A DNA stretch of 33,008 bases from JACDAN01 sp963801855. Its GTDB lineage: Bacteria > Actinomycetota > Thermoleophilia > Gaiellales > Gaiellaceae. Location: assembly GCA_963801855.1 (NCBI GenBank), contig CAWDGK010000006.1, forward strand, positions 1 through 33,008, read 5' to 3'. A model generated the notes under the pieces. That model was not told the origin of the DNA and searched no databases. It saw only the letters and a list, made by a program, of their open reading frames with translations. A program made the translations under genes and the position numbers. Below, in pieces: positions 1 through 8,255 of the stretch (the stretch's first letter is position 1; each line of letters starts with the position of its first letter).

Positions 1-923
1 GAGCTGCTCCCGCCGGTCGAGCGCGTGGAGGATCGCGCCGGAGAGATCGCCCTGGTCGGCGAAGACGGCGGCGTCGCCGGCGACCTCGACGAGCGCCGGG
101 TCGGGAGCGGCGATCACGGGTGTCCCGCTCGCCATCGCCTCGAGCAGCGGCAGGCCGAAGCCCTCGTAGCGGGAGGGGACGACGAGCGCGCAGGCGTCTC
201 GGTAGAGCTCGGCGAGCTCCTCCTTCTCGACGTAGCCCCGCAGGTCGGCGCCGAGCGCGCGCAGCTCGCGCGCCAGCGCCGGCTCGCGTTCGGGCCCGAC
301 GACGATGACCGGCATGTGGAGCTCGTTTCCCGCGTCCACCGCGGCCCGCGGGTCCTTGCGGCGCTGCACGGCGCCGACGACGAGCAGGTACCCGCCCTCG
401 CCGAGCCGCTCGCCCGGCGTGAACAGCGGATCGACGCCGTGCGGGATCACCGTCACCTTGCCCTCGGGAATCCCGTAGAGATCGACGAGGTCGTCGCGCG
501 TACGTTCGGACACCGCGATGATCCGGTCGGCCCGCCGCGCCGACCGCGGAACCGCCGCCTTGAAGACGAGCCGGTCCTTGCGGGGCATCAGCTCGGCTCC
601 CGCTCGAACGAGAGGTCGTGAACGGTCAAGACGGAGCGGGGAGCACCGAACAGAGGCAGTGAATGCTGGAAGTGGGCGACGCGCGGGCCCAGTCGGCGTA
701 GGAGTCGCGGTAACCGCCACGCCATCCGCCATTCCTGCGAGCGGGCGGAGAGCTCGATCGCGCTCGATGCCGCCGGGACCAGCCCGGGGCGGCGCGTCAC
801 CGCACCGAACCGCAGGTCCGGCGCCGCCGCCGGCAGCTCCCGGAGCAGGTTCTGCACGTACGTCTCGTCGCCTGTACGCTGCCGGCCGAGGACGTCGGCG
901 TCGACGAGGACGTCGACGGTCAC
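1..923 (-). CDS. Glycosyltransferase family 4 (GT-B), C-terminus beyond window edge
   Basis: Likely transfers a sugar from a nucleotide-sugar donor to a growing surface glycan at the inner face of the membrane. The chain opens with VDVLVDADVLGRQRTGDETY, a typical GT4 N-terminal Rossmann start, followed by LTVHDLSFER. The C-terminal half shows VIPHGVDPLF, LLVVGAVQRRKDPRAAVDA and the donor-site EX7E motif in YEGFGLPLLEAMASGTPVI. The GTG start at 923 overlaps the TGA of the upstream methyltransferase by four bases (GTGA), so the two are co-transcribed. One base is missing near 595, after FEREP, which splits the reading frame; both sides align to the same family, so this looks like a sequencing error. 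The gene runs off the left edge after about 307 residues. Acceptor and donor cannot be told from sequence. Confidence 0.88.
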
Positions 924-1852
924 TCGCGCCGGCGGATCCAGAACGCGGCCGGAGTTCCGCCGGTGGCAAGCGCAGGGATCAGGTCCCGAATCGGCTCCGG
1001 ATGCTCGCGGAAGAGCGCATGGAGAGCGCAGACGACCTCGTAGGCCGGATTGAGTGTCAGGAACGCCTGGAGGAGGTACTGCTCCGTCCAGTAGAGGCCG
1101 TAGCGCTCCGCCCACTCCCGCGGGTACTCGTAGGGGAGGAAGATGTCGTGGAAGTGGACGATCACGCCCGGGGCGAGGCGGGGGAGGACGTCCAGGACGA
1201 TCCGGTTGACGTCGCCGCCGATCTTGACCGTGTGCGTGGTGTCGACGATGAGGAAGTCGCCGGCGCCGAGCTCCTCGAACACCGAGAGCGGAACGTCCTG
1301 CGCCGCGATTGGCTGGAAGCTTGCAACGCCGGGAGTCTCCGGAGCGGCGATCCCCGGGTAGGGGTCGTAGACGTCGAGCTCGCCGCTCCCGTGCTCTCGC
1401 ATCACCGCGGCGAGAACGAGCGTCGTGAATCCCGACCCGAGCTCGACGATCCGTCGCGGGCGGTGGTGGCGCGCCATCGCGTGCATCAGGTCGGCGTCGC
1501 CACGGCCGTACGAAGGGTTGGTGCTGTAGTACTCCTGCGGTCCGGCGACGCTGTCCGAAGGGTCGAACTCGCGCAGGTACGGCGTCAGCTCGCTCAGATA
1601 CTCGAGCTGCCTCTCCAGATCGAGCTCGATGCCGGCCAGCTTGGAGCGACGTCCCCAGACGCCGGCGTCCAACGAGTGCAAATCCGGAATCGGGCTGTAG
1701 AAGTTCTTGACGACGATCTGGAGCCCGATCCGCGCAAACAGTGAGCGCGCTAAGGCGTAGGCACGGATCGCGGCGTTGCTCCTGTGCAGGTTCGTCAGCC
1801 GGAGGTTTCCCCCCCGGAGGTTGCGGAGGCGCGCTTGGAGCTGAGCGGCCAT
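920..1852 (-). CDS. Class I SAM-dependent methyltransferase (Methyltransf_24-like)
   Basis: Predicted S-adenosylmethionine methyltransferase of 310 residues, intact. The SAM motif I is RRIVELGSGFTTLVLAA (around residues 132-148), an acidic motif II follows in LDVYDPYP, and a motif IV-like FLIVDTTHTVK leads to VIVHFHDIFLP. This arrangement is the Methyltransf_24 type often found in polysaccharide clusters. The gene sits between two glycosyltransferases: its ATG is 11 bases after the stop of one, and its TGA overlaps the GTG of the next. The context suggests O-methylation of a glycan residue, perhaps a chain-capping modification read by the Wzt C-terminal domain encoded at 6768-7983. That role is inference; a small-molecule or lipid substrate is not excluded. 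Confidence 0.85.
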   Translation of the reverse strand: MAAQLQARLRNLRGGNLRLTNLHRSNAAIRAYALARSLFARIGLQIVVKNFYSPIPDLHSLDAGVWGRRSKLAGIELDLERQLEYLSELTPYLREFDPSDSVAGPQEYYSTNPSYGRGDADLMHAMARHHRPRRIVELGSGFTTLVLAAVMREHGSGELDVYDPYPGIAAPETPGVASFQPIAAQDVPLSVFEELGAGDFLIVDTTHTVKIGGDVNRIVLDVLPRLAPGVIVHFHDIFLPYEYPREWAERYGLYWTEQYLLQAFLTLNPAYEVVCALHALFREHPEPIRDLIPALATGGTPAAFWIRRRE

Positions 1853-1863
1853 CTACAGGGATG

Positions 1864-2863
1864 CTAAGCGCATTTGGCTTCGCTGTAGACCTCGACGGTT
1901 GCGTCCGCGGCGGCCTTCCAGGTGAACGCCGTTGCTCGCTCGAGCCCGGCGCTCCGCAGCTCGTCCCGCCGGTCGATCGCCGCCCGGATCCCGCCGGCGA
2001 TCGCGTCCACGTCGAGCGGGTCGACGAGGACGGCCGGCATCGCCTGGCCAGCTCCGGCGGTCGCCCCGGTCGCGCTCGTCACGACCGGAGTTCCGCACGC
2101 CATCGCCTCGAGCACCGGGCAGCCCGAAACCCTCGTAGAGCGACGGATAGACGAGGCACTGGGCTCCCGCGGTAGAGCCGGGCGAGCTCCTCGTCGTCCA
2201 CGAACCCGAGCGGTGTGACTCCGACGTCGCCCCAGCCCGGCGGGCCGACCACGCGAAGCTCGACGCCGGCCCGCTCGGCCGCGAGCTGCGCCCGGACGAG
2301 GTTCTTGCGCGGCTCGACGGTTCCGACGGCGAGCGCGTAGTCGCCGCCGGCCGCCGGCCCGACCGGCTCGAACGGCGGCGCCACACCGTGCGGAATGACG
2401 CGCACCCGATCTCGCCTCGACGCCCAGCAGCTCGACCGCCTCGCGCCTTCGTGAACTCCGAGACGGCGATCACGCGGGTCGCCGCCCGCGCGAGGCGCGG
2501 AAGGAGGACCTGGCTGTACGAGCGCGTCCAGCGGTTGAACGTCTCCGGATGACGGAAGACGCCGAGATCGTGGACGGTGACGACGAGCGGGACCCGGGAG
2601 CGGAGCGGGCCGCGGTGGCCGGGGCAGTGGAGGACGTCGACCCGGTCGCGCGCCGCGTTCGGAGCGGAAGCGCACCGAGGTACCAGAGGACGTCCCGCGC
2701 GACCTTCGCCGGGCGCGACGCGCCCGGAAACGGAGTAGCGACGGACGTCGACGCCGTCGAGCGCCGCGAGCAGGTTCCGGATGTAGCGAGCCGTGCCCGC
2801 CTCGGTCAGCTCGAGCGGGGAGACGTCGATCCCGACGCGGAGTTCAGGCTCTGGCGGACTCAT
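1864..2863 (-). CDS. Glycosyltransferase family 4 (GT-B), frameshifted
   Basis: Second GT4-type glycosyltransferase, about 333 residues when frames are joined. The N-terminus reads ELRVGIDVSPLELTEAGTAR and VDVLHCPGH, followed by PLVVTVHDLGVFRHPETFNR and ATRVIAVSEFTK. The donor-binding half has VIPHGVAPPFEPV, ALAVGTVEPRKNL and EGFGLPVLEAMACGTPVV, which carries the EX7E pair. The ATG start at 2863 overlaps the end of the upstream glycosyltransferase by 20 bases, and the stop is 11 bases before the methyltransferase start. At least four single-base indels fall between about 2120 and 2690, so no frame is open throughout. Because all fragments fit one family in order, sequencing error is more likely than a decayed gene. 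Confidence 0.85.
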
Positions 2864-3915
2864 ACCCGCGCAGCATGGCCTCTCCGCATGCGCGCCATGT
2901 GAACTCCTTGGCGTGCTCGATGCCCGAGCGCGGCACGCGACCGCCCCCGCCAGCGCCTGCTCGATCCCGGCGGCGATCGCCTCGGGGCTCGTCGGCTCGA
3001 CCCGAATGGCCGCGTCGCCGCTGGCCTCGTCGAGCGATGGATGCGACGAGACGACCGCGCGGGGTGCCGCACGCGATCGCCTCGACCACGGGGATCCCGA
3101 AGCCCTCGAAGAGCGAGGGAAAGACGAAAGCCTCGGCGCCGCGATAGAGCGCCCGGAAGATCGGCGTCGTCGACGTAGCCGAGGCAGCGCACGCCCTGTG
3201 CCTCGATCTCCCGCTCCGGCCCTGCGATCACGAGCTGGAGCTCCGGTCGGCGGGCGCGCACGAGCGCGAACGCATCCAGGAGCGTCTCGAGGTTCTTCCG
3301 CGGCTCGAACGAGGCCGCCGTGAAGAGGTAGGGCGAGCCGAGATTCGCCGCCTCCCCCTCCGGCCGGAACCGCTCGTGGATCCCCGGGTAGGCGACGACG
3401 ATCTGCTCGCGTGGAAAGCCGAGCGTCCGTTCGACGTCGTCGGCCGTGTAGCGCGAGTTCGGCGAACATCAGGTCGCACGTCTGCGCCGCATGCCTCGCC
3501 TTCGGAACGTGGAGCGCGCGCGTCTTCGGATCGACCCACTCCGGATGGTGGATCGGGCCGAGGTCGTGCACCGTCGTCGTCCGCAGCCCGCCCCGCTGCG
3601 CCGGGTACATCCAGTCCGAGAAGTGGAAGACGTCGAGCGCGCCGACGAAGCGCTCGACGGCCGGCCGTCCGAGCCGGCTCCAGAGCTGCCGCCAGAGGTT
3701 CGACGGCGGCGGGATCGGAACGATCCGCCGCTCGCCCGGGATCCCCTCGAGCGCCTTGCGCACCCGCCCCACGTTCCGCGGCCCCGTCGGGGCGAAGAAG
3801 ACGAGCTCGTGCTCGGCCCGGCCACCTCTGCGAGGCCGCCGAGCATCCCGAGCATGTAGTTCCCGATCCCGGTGCGCGGGTGGGACAGGGGCGTGACGTC
3901 GAAGACGAGCCTCAC
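2844..3915 (-). CDS. Glycosyltransferase family 4 (GT-B), first gene of the minus-strand glycan operon
   Basis: Third GT4-type enzyme, about 357 residues after joining frames. It opens with a GTG start, RLVFDVTPLSHPRTGIGNYM, where the glycine-rich acceptor loop is clear. It continues with VFHFSDWMYP, TTTVHDLGPIHHPEWVDP, the donor-side VAYPGIHERF, LFTAASFEPRKNLETLLDAF and FEGFGIPVVEAIACGTP (EX7E). Frameshifts lie near 3815, 3455, 3157, 3062 and 2940. It is the promoter-proximal gene of the leftward operon: the permease gene starts only 20 bases away in the other direction, so both must fire from the same tiny gap (3916-3934). Substrate unknown; family assignment is firm. Confidence 0.85.
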
Positions 3916-3920
3916 AGATC

Positions 3921-3927
3921 TACACTC
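3921..3927. promoter_or_regulatory. Shared symmetric -10 element between divergent glycosyltransferase and wzm
   Basis: The gap between the two divergent starts is 19 bases. TACACT at 3921-3926 lies 8 bases before the permease GTG on the plus strand. GAGTGT, read on the minus strand from 3927 to 3922, lies 6 bases before the glycosyltransferase GTG. The conserved A and T of one hexamer are the T and A of the other. No Shine-Dalgarno sequence fits in either direction, so both transcripts would be leaderless. Inference from spacing; no -35 box was recognised. Confidence 0.5.
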
Positions 3928-3934
3928 GTTGCCC

Positions 3935-4732
3935 GTGAATCTCTACGCCGACGTCGTCCGGTATCCGGACCTGTTCATGAACATCTTCCGGCGGGAGCTG
4001 CACGGGAAGTACCGCGGCTCGATCCTCGGGCTCTTCTGGACGCTGATCAACCCGCTGGCGCTGATGGCGGTGTACACGTTCGTCTTCTCCGTCCTGCTGA
4101 AGGCCTTCGAGATCGAGCACTACCCGCTGTTCGTCCTCTCGGGGCTCGTCACCTGGGTCTTCTTCCAGTCCGCCGTGCAGATGGCGTGCTCGAGCCTCTT
4201 CGCGCAGCCCTCGCTCGTCAAGCAGGTCAGGTTCCCGCGCCACTTTCTGCCGCTCGCCGTCGTCGCGACGAACGTCGTCACGCTCGCCGCGATGCTGGCC
4301 GTCGTGCTCGTGTCAACCTGATCTTCATTCCCGGAGATGCGGACGACGTTCTGGGCCGCCTTTCCGCTGCTCGATCCCGCTGATCGCGCTCGCCAGCGGC
4401 CTCGCGGTCGTGTTCAGCTACGTGACGGTCGTCTACCGGGACGTCGAGCATCTGCTGCTCACCATCTTCCTGCCGTGGTTCTTCCTGACGCCGGTCTTCT
4501 ACAACTTCGACTCGGCTGCCCGGGCTGAACGACCGAGCCTGGCTCGACGAGCGTCCTCTACTGGGGCAACTTCGTCTCGCCGTTCGTCCGCTCGATCCGC
4601 GACCCGCTCTTCTACGGTCTCATGCCCCGGCTCGTCGACGTGGTCTATGTGACGGTAGTCGGGGCCGTGGCGCTTCTGGTCGGCGTCCTCGTCGCGCGGC
4701 GCATGGACGACCAGGTGGCAGCGCAGCTCTAA
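3935..4732 (+). CDS. wzm: ABC-2 type permease of a polysaccharide exporter (Wzm-like), frameshifted
   Basis: Membrane half of an O-antigen/teichoic-acid/galactan type ABC exporter that moves lipid-linked glycan across the cytoplasmic membrane. The N-terminus NLYADVVRYPDLFMNIFRRE and the amphipathic KYRGSILGLFWTLINPLALM are typical of ABC2_membrane permeases. Hydrophobic helices follow (VYTFVFSVLL, YPLFVLSGLVTWVFFQSAV, LAVVATNVVTLAAMLAVVLV, LTIFLPWFFLTPVFYNF, VVYVTVVGAVALLVGVLVA), giving about six segments. The joined length of about 266 residues is normal. At least five indels occur (about 4311, 4330, 4370, 4515 and 4553). GTG 3935 is chosen because it gives the standard N-terminus and follows a -10-like TACACT. 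The ATPase partner is not adjacent: hemE and hemH intervene. Confidence 0.87.
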
Positions 4733-5793
4733 GTGTCCCACCGGCGACACCGACCGAGCCGTTACTCGTCCGAGCCGCCCGGCGGCAACCCGTCGAGCGG
4801 ACCCCGTCTGGTTCATGCGCCAGGCCGGCCGCACGCTCCCCGGCTACCGCGCGATCCGCAAGCGCCACGACCTCTTCGACGTCTGCCGGCGGCCGGAGCT
4901 CTGCGCGCAGGTGACGCTCGAGCCGGTCGAGGTGCACGGCGTGGACGCGGCCGTGATGTTCGCGGACATCATGCTCCCGGTCATCGGGATGGGCGTCGAC
5001 GTCCAGCTCGTGGAGAACGTCGGGCCGGTGATCGACCGGCCGATCGAGTCGCTCGACGATGTGCGGCGCCCTGCGGTTCCCGAGCCGGAGGATGCGGTCC
5101 CGTTCGTCCTCGAGGCAGTCCGGATCGTCCGGCGAGAGCTGCCAGCCGGACAAGGCGCTCGTCGGCTTCTGCGGCGGCCCGTTCACGGTCGCGGGCTATC
5201 TGATCGAGGGGAAGCCGACGCGGGACTTCGTCGAAGACGAAGCGCCTGCATGTTCGGCACGCCCGAGGTCTGGCACGAGCTGATGGAGCGGCTGAGCGAG
5301 ACCTTCCTCCGCTACGTCCGCGCCAAGGTCGAGGCCGGCGCCGACGCGATCCAGCTCTTCGACAGCTGGGTCGGCGCGCTCACGCTCGCGGACTACGAGG
5401 AGTTCGTCGCGCCGTACTCGGAGCGGATTCTCGGCGGGCTCTCGGTGCCGACGATCCACTTCGGAACCGGCACGTCGCACCTGCTCGAGTCGATGGCGGC
5501 CGCCGGCGGCGACGTGATCGGCCTCGACTGGCGCATCGCCGCTCGCCGAGGGCTGGGAGCGGGTCGGCCACGACCGCGGCGTCCAGGGGAACCTCGATCC
5601 GGCGCTGCTTGCTCGGGCCGTGGGAGCGGGTCGAGGCGCTCGACCGACGCGATCCTCGCAGGCCGCCGGCGGGCGCCCCGGCCACATCTTCAACCTCGGC
5701 CACGGCGTGCTGCCGGACACCGATCCGGCGTCCCTGCGGCGCCTTCGCGAGCTCGTGCACGAGCGCACGGCCGCCGTCGCGGGAGCCAAGTAA
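4733..5793 (+). CDS. hemE: Uroporphyrinogen decarboxylase, frameshifted
   Basis: Decarboxylates uroporphyrinogen III to coproporphyrinogen III, a cytosolic heme-pathway step. Signature 1 is PVWFMRQAGRTLPGYRAIRK and signature 2 is LVGFCGGPFTVAGYLIEG. Further hallmarks are VMFADIMLPVIGMGVDV, IQLFDSWVGALT, TIHFGTGTSHLLESM, DVIGLDWRIPLAEGWERVG, VQGNLDPALL and HIFNLGHGVLPDTDP. The joined length of about 353 residues is standard. Single-base indels occur near 4752, 4803, 5145, 5240, 5545, 5615 and 5665. The start is uncertain because of an early frameshift; GTG 4733 directly abuts the TAA of wzm, implying co-transcription. The TAA stop lies inside the first of two TAACA-N3-TGTTA palindromes. A heme gene inside a glycan-export unit is unusual. 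Confidence 0.93.
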
Positions 5794-5805
5794 CAGAGTG
5801 TTACA
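5789..5805. promoter_or_regulatory. Inverted repeat AGTAACA-gag-TGTTACA, candidate operator copy 1
   Basis: The 17-base site has arms AGTAACA and TGTTACA around GAG, with a perfect 5-base core dyad (TAACA/TGTTA). It includes the hemE stop codon. A near-identical site lies 79 bases downstream, just before hemH. The size and spacing are typical of dimeric repressors such as TetR-family proteins; no regulator gene is in the window. Candidate only. Confidence 0.5.
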
Positions 5806-5867
5806 AGGCCGCGCTGATCCGGCGGAAACGGGTCAACCACGCGGCAGGACAACGCGCTTCGAGCGCA

Positions 5868-5884
5868 AGTAACAGTCTGTTACT
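5868..5884. promoter_or_regulatory. Perfect inverted repeat AGTAACA-gtc-TGTTACT, candidate operator copy 2
   Basis: A perfect 7+7 dyad with a 3-base spacer, ending 7 bases before the TTG proposed as the hemH start, so it covers the place where a -10 region would sit. It repeats the site at 5789-5805, including the flanking AA and AGG. The pair is the only sizeable intergenic signal in this operon (98 bases). A protein bound here would be expected to block hemH transcription or start-site access. Confidence 0.55.
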
Positions 5885-5891
5885 AGGCTCC

Positions 5892-6771
5892 TTGAGCGAC
5901 GCCGTCGTCCTGATGGCGTACGGGTCGCCGTCCTCGCGTGGACGACATCCGTCCGTACCTCGAGGACATCCGCGAGGGCAGGCCGGTCTCCGACGAGGCC
6001 GTCGAGGAGCTGACCGAGCGCTATCGCCGGATCGGTGGCCGCTCTCCGCTCGACGAGGTCACCGAGCGCCAGCGTGCGGCGCTCGAGCGGGAGCTGGGGA
6101 TTCCCGTCCACCTCGGGATGAAGCACTGGACGCCGCGGATCGCGGACGCCGCCGAGCGGGCCGCTCGAAGGAGGCGCGACGCGCGTCCTCGGCCTGGTTC
6201 TCGCGCCGCACTACTCACAGCTCTCGATCGCCGGCTACCGCGAACGGCTCGAGGCGGGCCTCGGGGGGCGCGCAGAGCTCGGCTTCGTCGAGAGCTGGCA
6301 CGACCACGGGCCGTTCCTGGACGTGCTTGCCGAACCGGGTGCGCGGGACCGACGCCCATGTCGTCTTCACCGCGCACTCGCTGCCCGAGCGCATCCTCGC
6401 GATGGGCGACCCGTACAAGGACGAGCTGCTCGAGACCTCCCGAGCTCGTCGCCGAGCGGGCGGGCCTCGAACGCTGGACGTTCGCCTTCCAGAGCGCCAG
6501 CGCCACGGGCGAGCCCTGGCTCGGGCCCGACATCCTGGAGCACCTCGACGAGCTGTACGCCGACGGCGTCCGCAAGGTCCTCGTCGCGCCGGTCGGGTTC
6601 GTCTCCGACCATCTCGAGATCCTCTGGGACATCGACGTCGAGGCCCGCGAGAAGGCAGCGGAGCTCGGCCTCGAGCTCGACCGGATCGAGTCGCTGAACG
6701 ACGATCCGGCCTTCGTTCGGGCCCTCGCCGCCCTCGTCCGCGACCGCCTTTCACTAACCTCGATCGCATGA
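5892..6771 (+). CDS. hemH: Ferrochelatase (probably coproporphyrin III ferrochelatase), frameshifted
   Basis: Inserts ferrous iron into a porphyrin. In Gram-positive lineages the usual substrate is coproporphyrin III (CpfC), so I infer that role. The start is TTG 5892, giving LSDAVVLMAYGSP, the standard ferrochelatase opening. Next come ELTERYRRIGGRSPL, VHLGMKHWTPRIADA, LGLVLAPHYSQLSIAGY, the signature VVFTAHSLPERI, FAFQSASATGEPWLGPDI and LVAPVGFVSDHLEILWDID. The joined length is about 293 residues, slightly short but within range. Indels occur near 5935, 6165, 6180, 6335 and 6440. The TGA overlaps the ATG of the Wzt gene (ATGA). Two matching palindromes just upstream suggest that hemH and what follows can be regulated apart from wzm-hemE. 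Confidence 0.92.
6755..6760 (+). promoter_or_regulatory. Candidate -10 hexamer for a leaderless wzt transcript
   Basis: TAACCT ends 7 bases before the ATG of the Wzt gene and lies inside the end of hemH. No Shine-Dalgarno sequence precedes the ATG. It could let the ATPase be transcribed independently of hemE-hemH. Inferred from spacing and from several other genes in the window with the same layout. Confidence 0.4.
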
Positions 6772-7983
6772 CCGACGGAACGATCGTCGCCGAGCACGTC
6801 AGCCGCCAGTTCAAGGTCTATCCCACCCGCCACGTGACGCTGAAAGAGGCAATCGTGCGCCGGAAGCACCTCCGGCCCGTGGAGGTCTGGGCGGTGCGCG
6901 ATGTCTCGCTCCGGATCGAGCCGGGCGAGTCCGTCGGGTTCATGGGACGGAACGGCTCCGGCAAGACGACGTTCCTCCGGCTGCTCGCGGGCGTCTACAG
7001 GCCGTCGAGCGGGAGGCTCACGGTCACCGGCCGGGTTGGCGCGCTCCTCGAGCTCGGCGCCGGTTTCCACCCCGACTTCACGGGGCGGGAGAACATCTAC
7101 CTGAGCGCCTCGATCTACGGGCTCAAGCGCCAGGAGGTCGACAGCCGTTTGGACAGCATCGTCGACTTCAGCGAGCTCGGGAAGTTCATCGACCTCCCGG
7201 TTCGAACCTACTCGGCCGGCATGTACATGCGGCTCGCCTTCTCGGTCGCGACGAACGTGGACGCCGACATCCTGCTCCTGGACGAGGTGTTCGCCGTCGG
7301 CGACGAGGCCTTCCAGCGCAAGTGCGTCGACCGCGTCCTCCAGTACAAGGAGCGCGGAAAGACGATCGCGTTCGTCTCGCACTCGGGCGCCTCCGTCGAG
7401 CGGATGTGCGACCGGGCTGTGCTCCTTCGGCAGGGGGTCGATGGAGTACGACGGCGAGACGAGCGAGGCGATCCGGCGGTACCAGGAGCTCCTCGCCGGC
7501 GAAGAGGATCCCGCCGAGCGGGCAGCGGGGCTCCGGGAGTGGGGCACGGGCGAAGCGCGCGTGAAGGACGTGCGGATCGAAGGCCCCGACGGGCAGAAGC
7601 GCGACATGTTCGTCGCGGGCGACCCGTTCGTCGTGCGGCTGCGCGTCGAGCCGCGCGAGACGATCGAGCCGCCGCGGCTCCTGATCGAGCTGCGCGACGC
7701 CTCCGGCGGCCTGCTCGGCCGGGCCGAGCGCAGCCTCGGAGACCTCGGGTGGGACGGCAGCGAGGCGAGGGTGCGGTTCGAGGTCGAGAGCCTGCCGCTC
7801 GTGGAAGGGCGCTTCCAGCTCAACGTTGCGCTCACGGACGCCGCGCACACGCGGCGGTACCACAGCGTCGAGAAGGCGGCCGAGTTCACGGTCGACCCGC
7901 AGGGCGAGTCGCGCGGGTTCTTCCTCTTCGAAGGAGACTGGGCGCTCGAGCGGGAAAGCACGCCCGTGGAGGCCGAGGCTTGA
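6768..7983 (+). CDS. wzt: ABC transporter ATPase with C-terminal glycan-binding domain (Wzt-like)
   Basis: Cytosolic ATPase of the polysaccharide exporter, about 405 residues. The Walker A motif is MGRNGSGKTTFLRLLAG, the signature is RTYSAGMYMRLAFSVATN, Walker B is DILLLDEVFAVGDEAFQRK and the H-loop is IAFVSHSGASV. ELGAGFHPDFTGRENIYLSA is characteristic of the Wzt/TagH/RfbE subfamily. From about residue 240 a beta-rich domain begins (VKDVRIEGPDGQKR, PRLLIELRDASGGLLG, VEGRFQLNVALTD), equivalent to Wzt_C, which in studied systems recognises a capped or modified glycan end. One extra G in a G5 run near 7435 breaks the frame. The presence of this domain together with a methyltransferase nearby fits export coupled to terminal modification. 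The partner permease is the gene at 3935. Confidence 0.92.
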
Positions 7984-8255
7984 GCACCAGGAGCTGCCCC
8001 GACTGGCCCGATCTGCTCGAGCGGGTGCCGGATCTCATGTTCAAGCACTACACGGTCGCCGAGGCACAGTTGCCGGCGGAGGTGCTCGCGGCTCTCGCCG
8101 AGAAGTCGCTCGATTCGATCGAGATCTGCTGCGACCTCGACAAGCACGTGTTCAACGCCGAGCACACGGACGAGCTCGTCGCGGACGCGCTTCGCGAGAG
8201 CCACTGGTACGACCTGCGCGAGTGGGCCGCGGGCGGCCCCGGCTCAGCGGCGTAG
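7980..8255 (+). CDS. Small conserved-looking protein of unknown function (91 aa)
   Basis: TTG start at 7980 overlaps the Wzt stop (TTGA). The 91-residue product begins STRSCPDWPDLLERVPDLMF and contains KHYTVAEAQLPAEVL, SIEICCDLDKHVFNAEHTD and ESHWYDLREWA. It is acidic, has a vicinal CC, several Trp and His residues, no signal peptide and no membrane segment. The composition and frame are clean with no indel, and the tight coupling to wzt supports a real gene. I do not recognise the family. Its last 12 bases overlap the end of the convergent PolX-like gene. Possible roles (adaptor, metal or redox protein) would be guesses. Confidence 0.7.
   Translation: MSTRSCPDWPDLLERVPDLMFKHYTVAEAQLPAEVLAALAEKSLDSIEICCDLDKHVFNAEHTDELVADALRESHWYDLREWAAGGPGSAA

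Noticed and set aside
4815..8255. A single 1146-codon open frame spanning hemE to the small orphan gene
   Set aside because: It strings together pieces of HemE, out-of-frame sequence, HemH and Wzt fragments. The family motifs hop between frames, so it is a by-product of high GC and indels, not a giant fusion protein.
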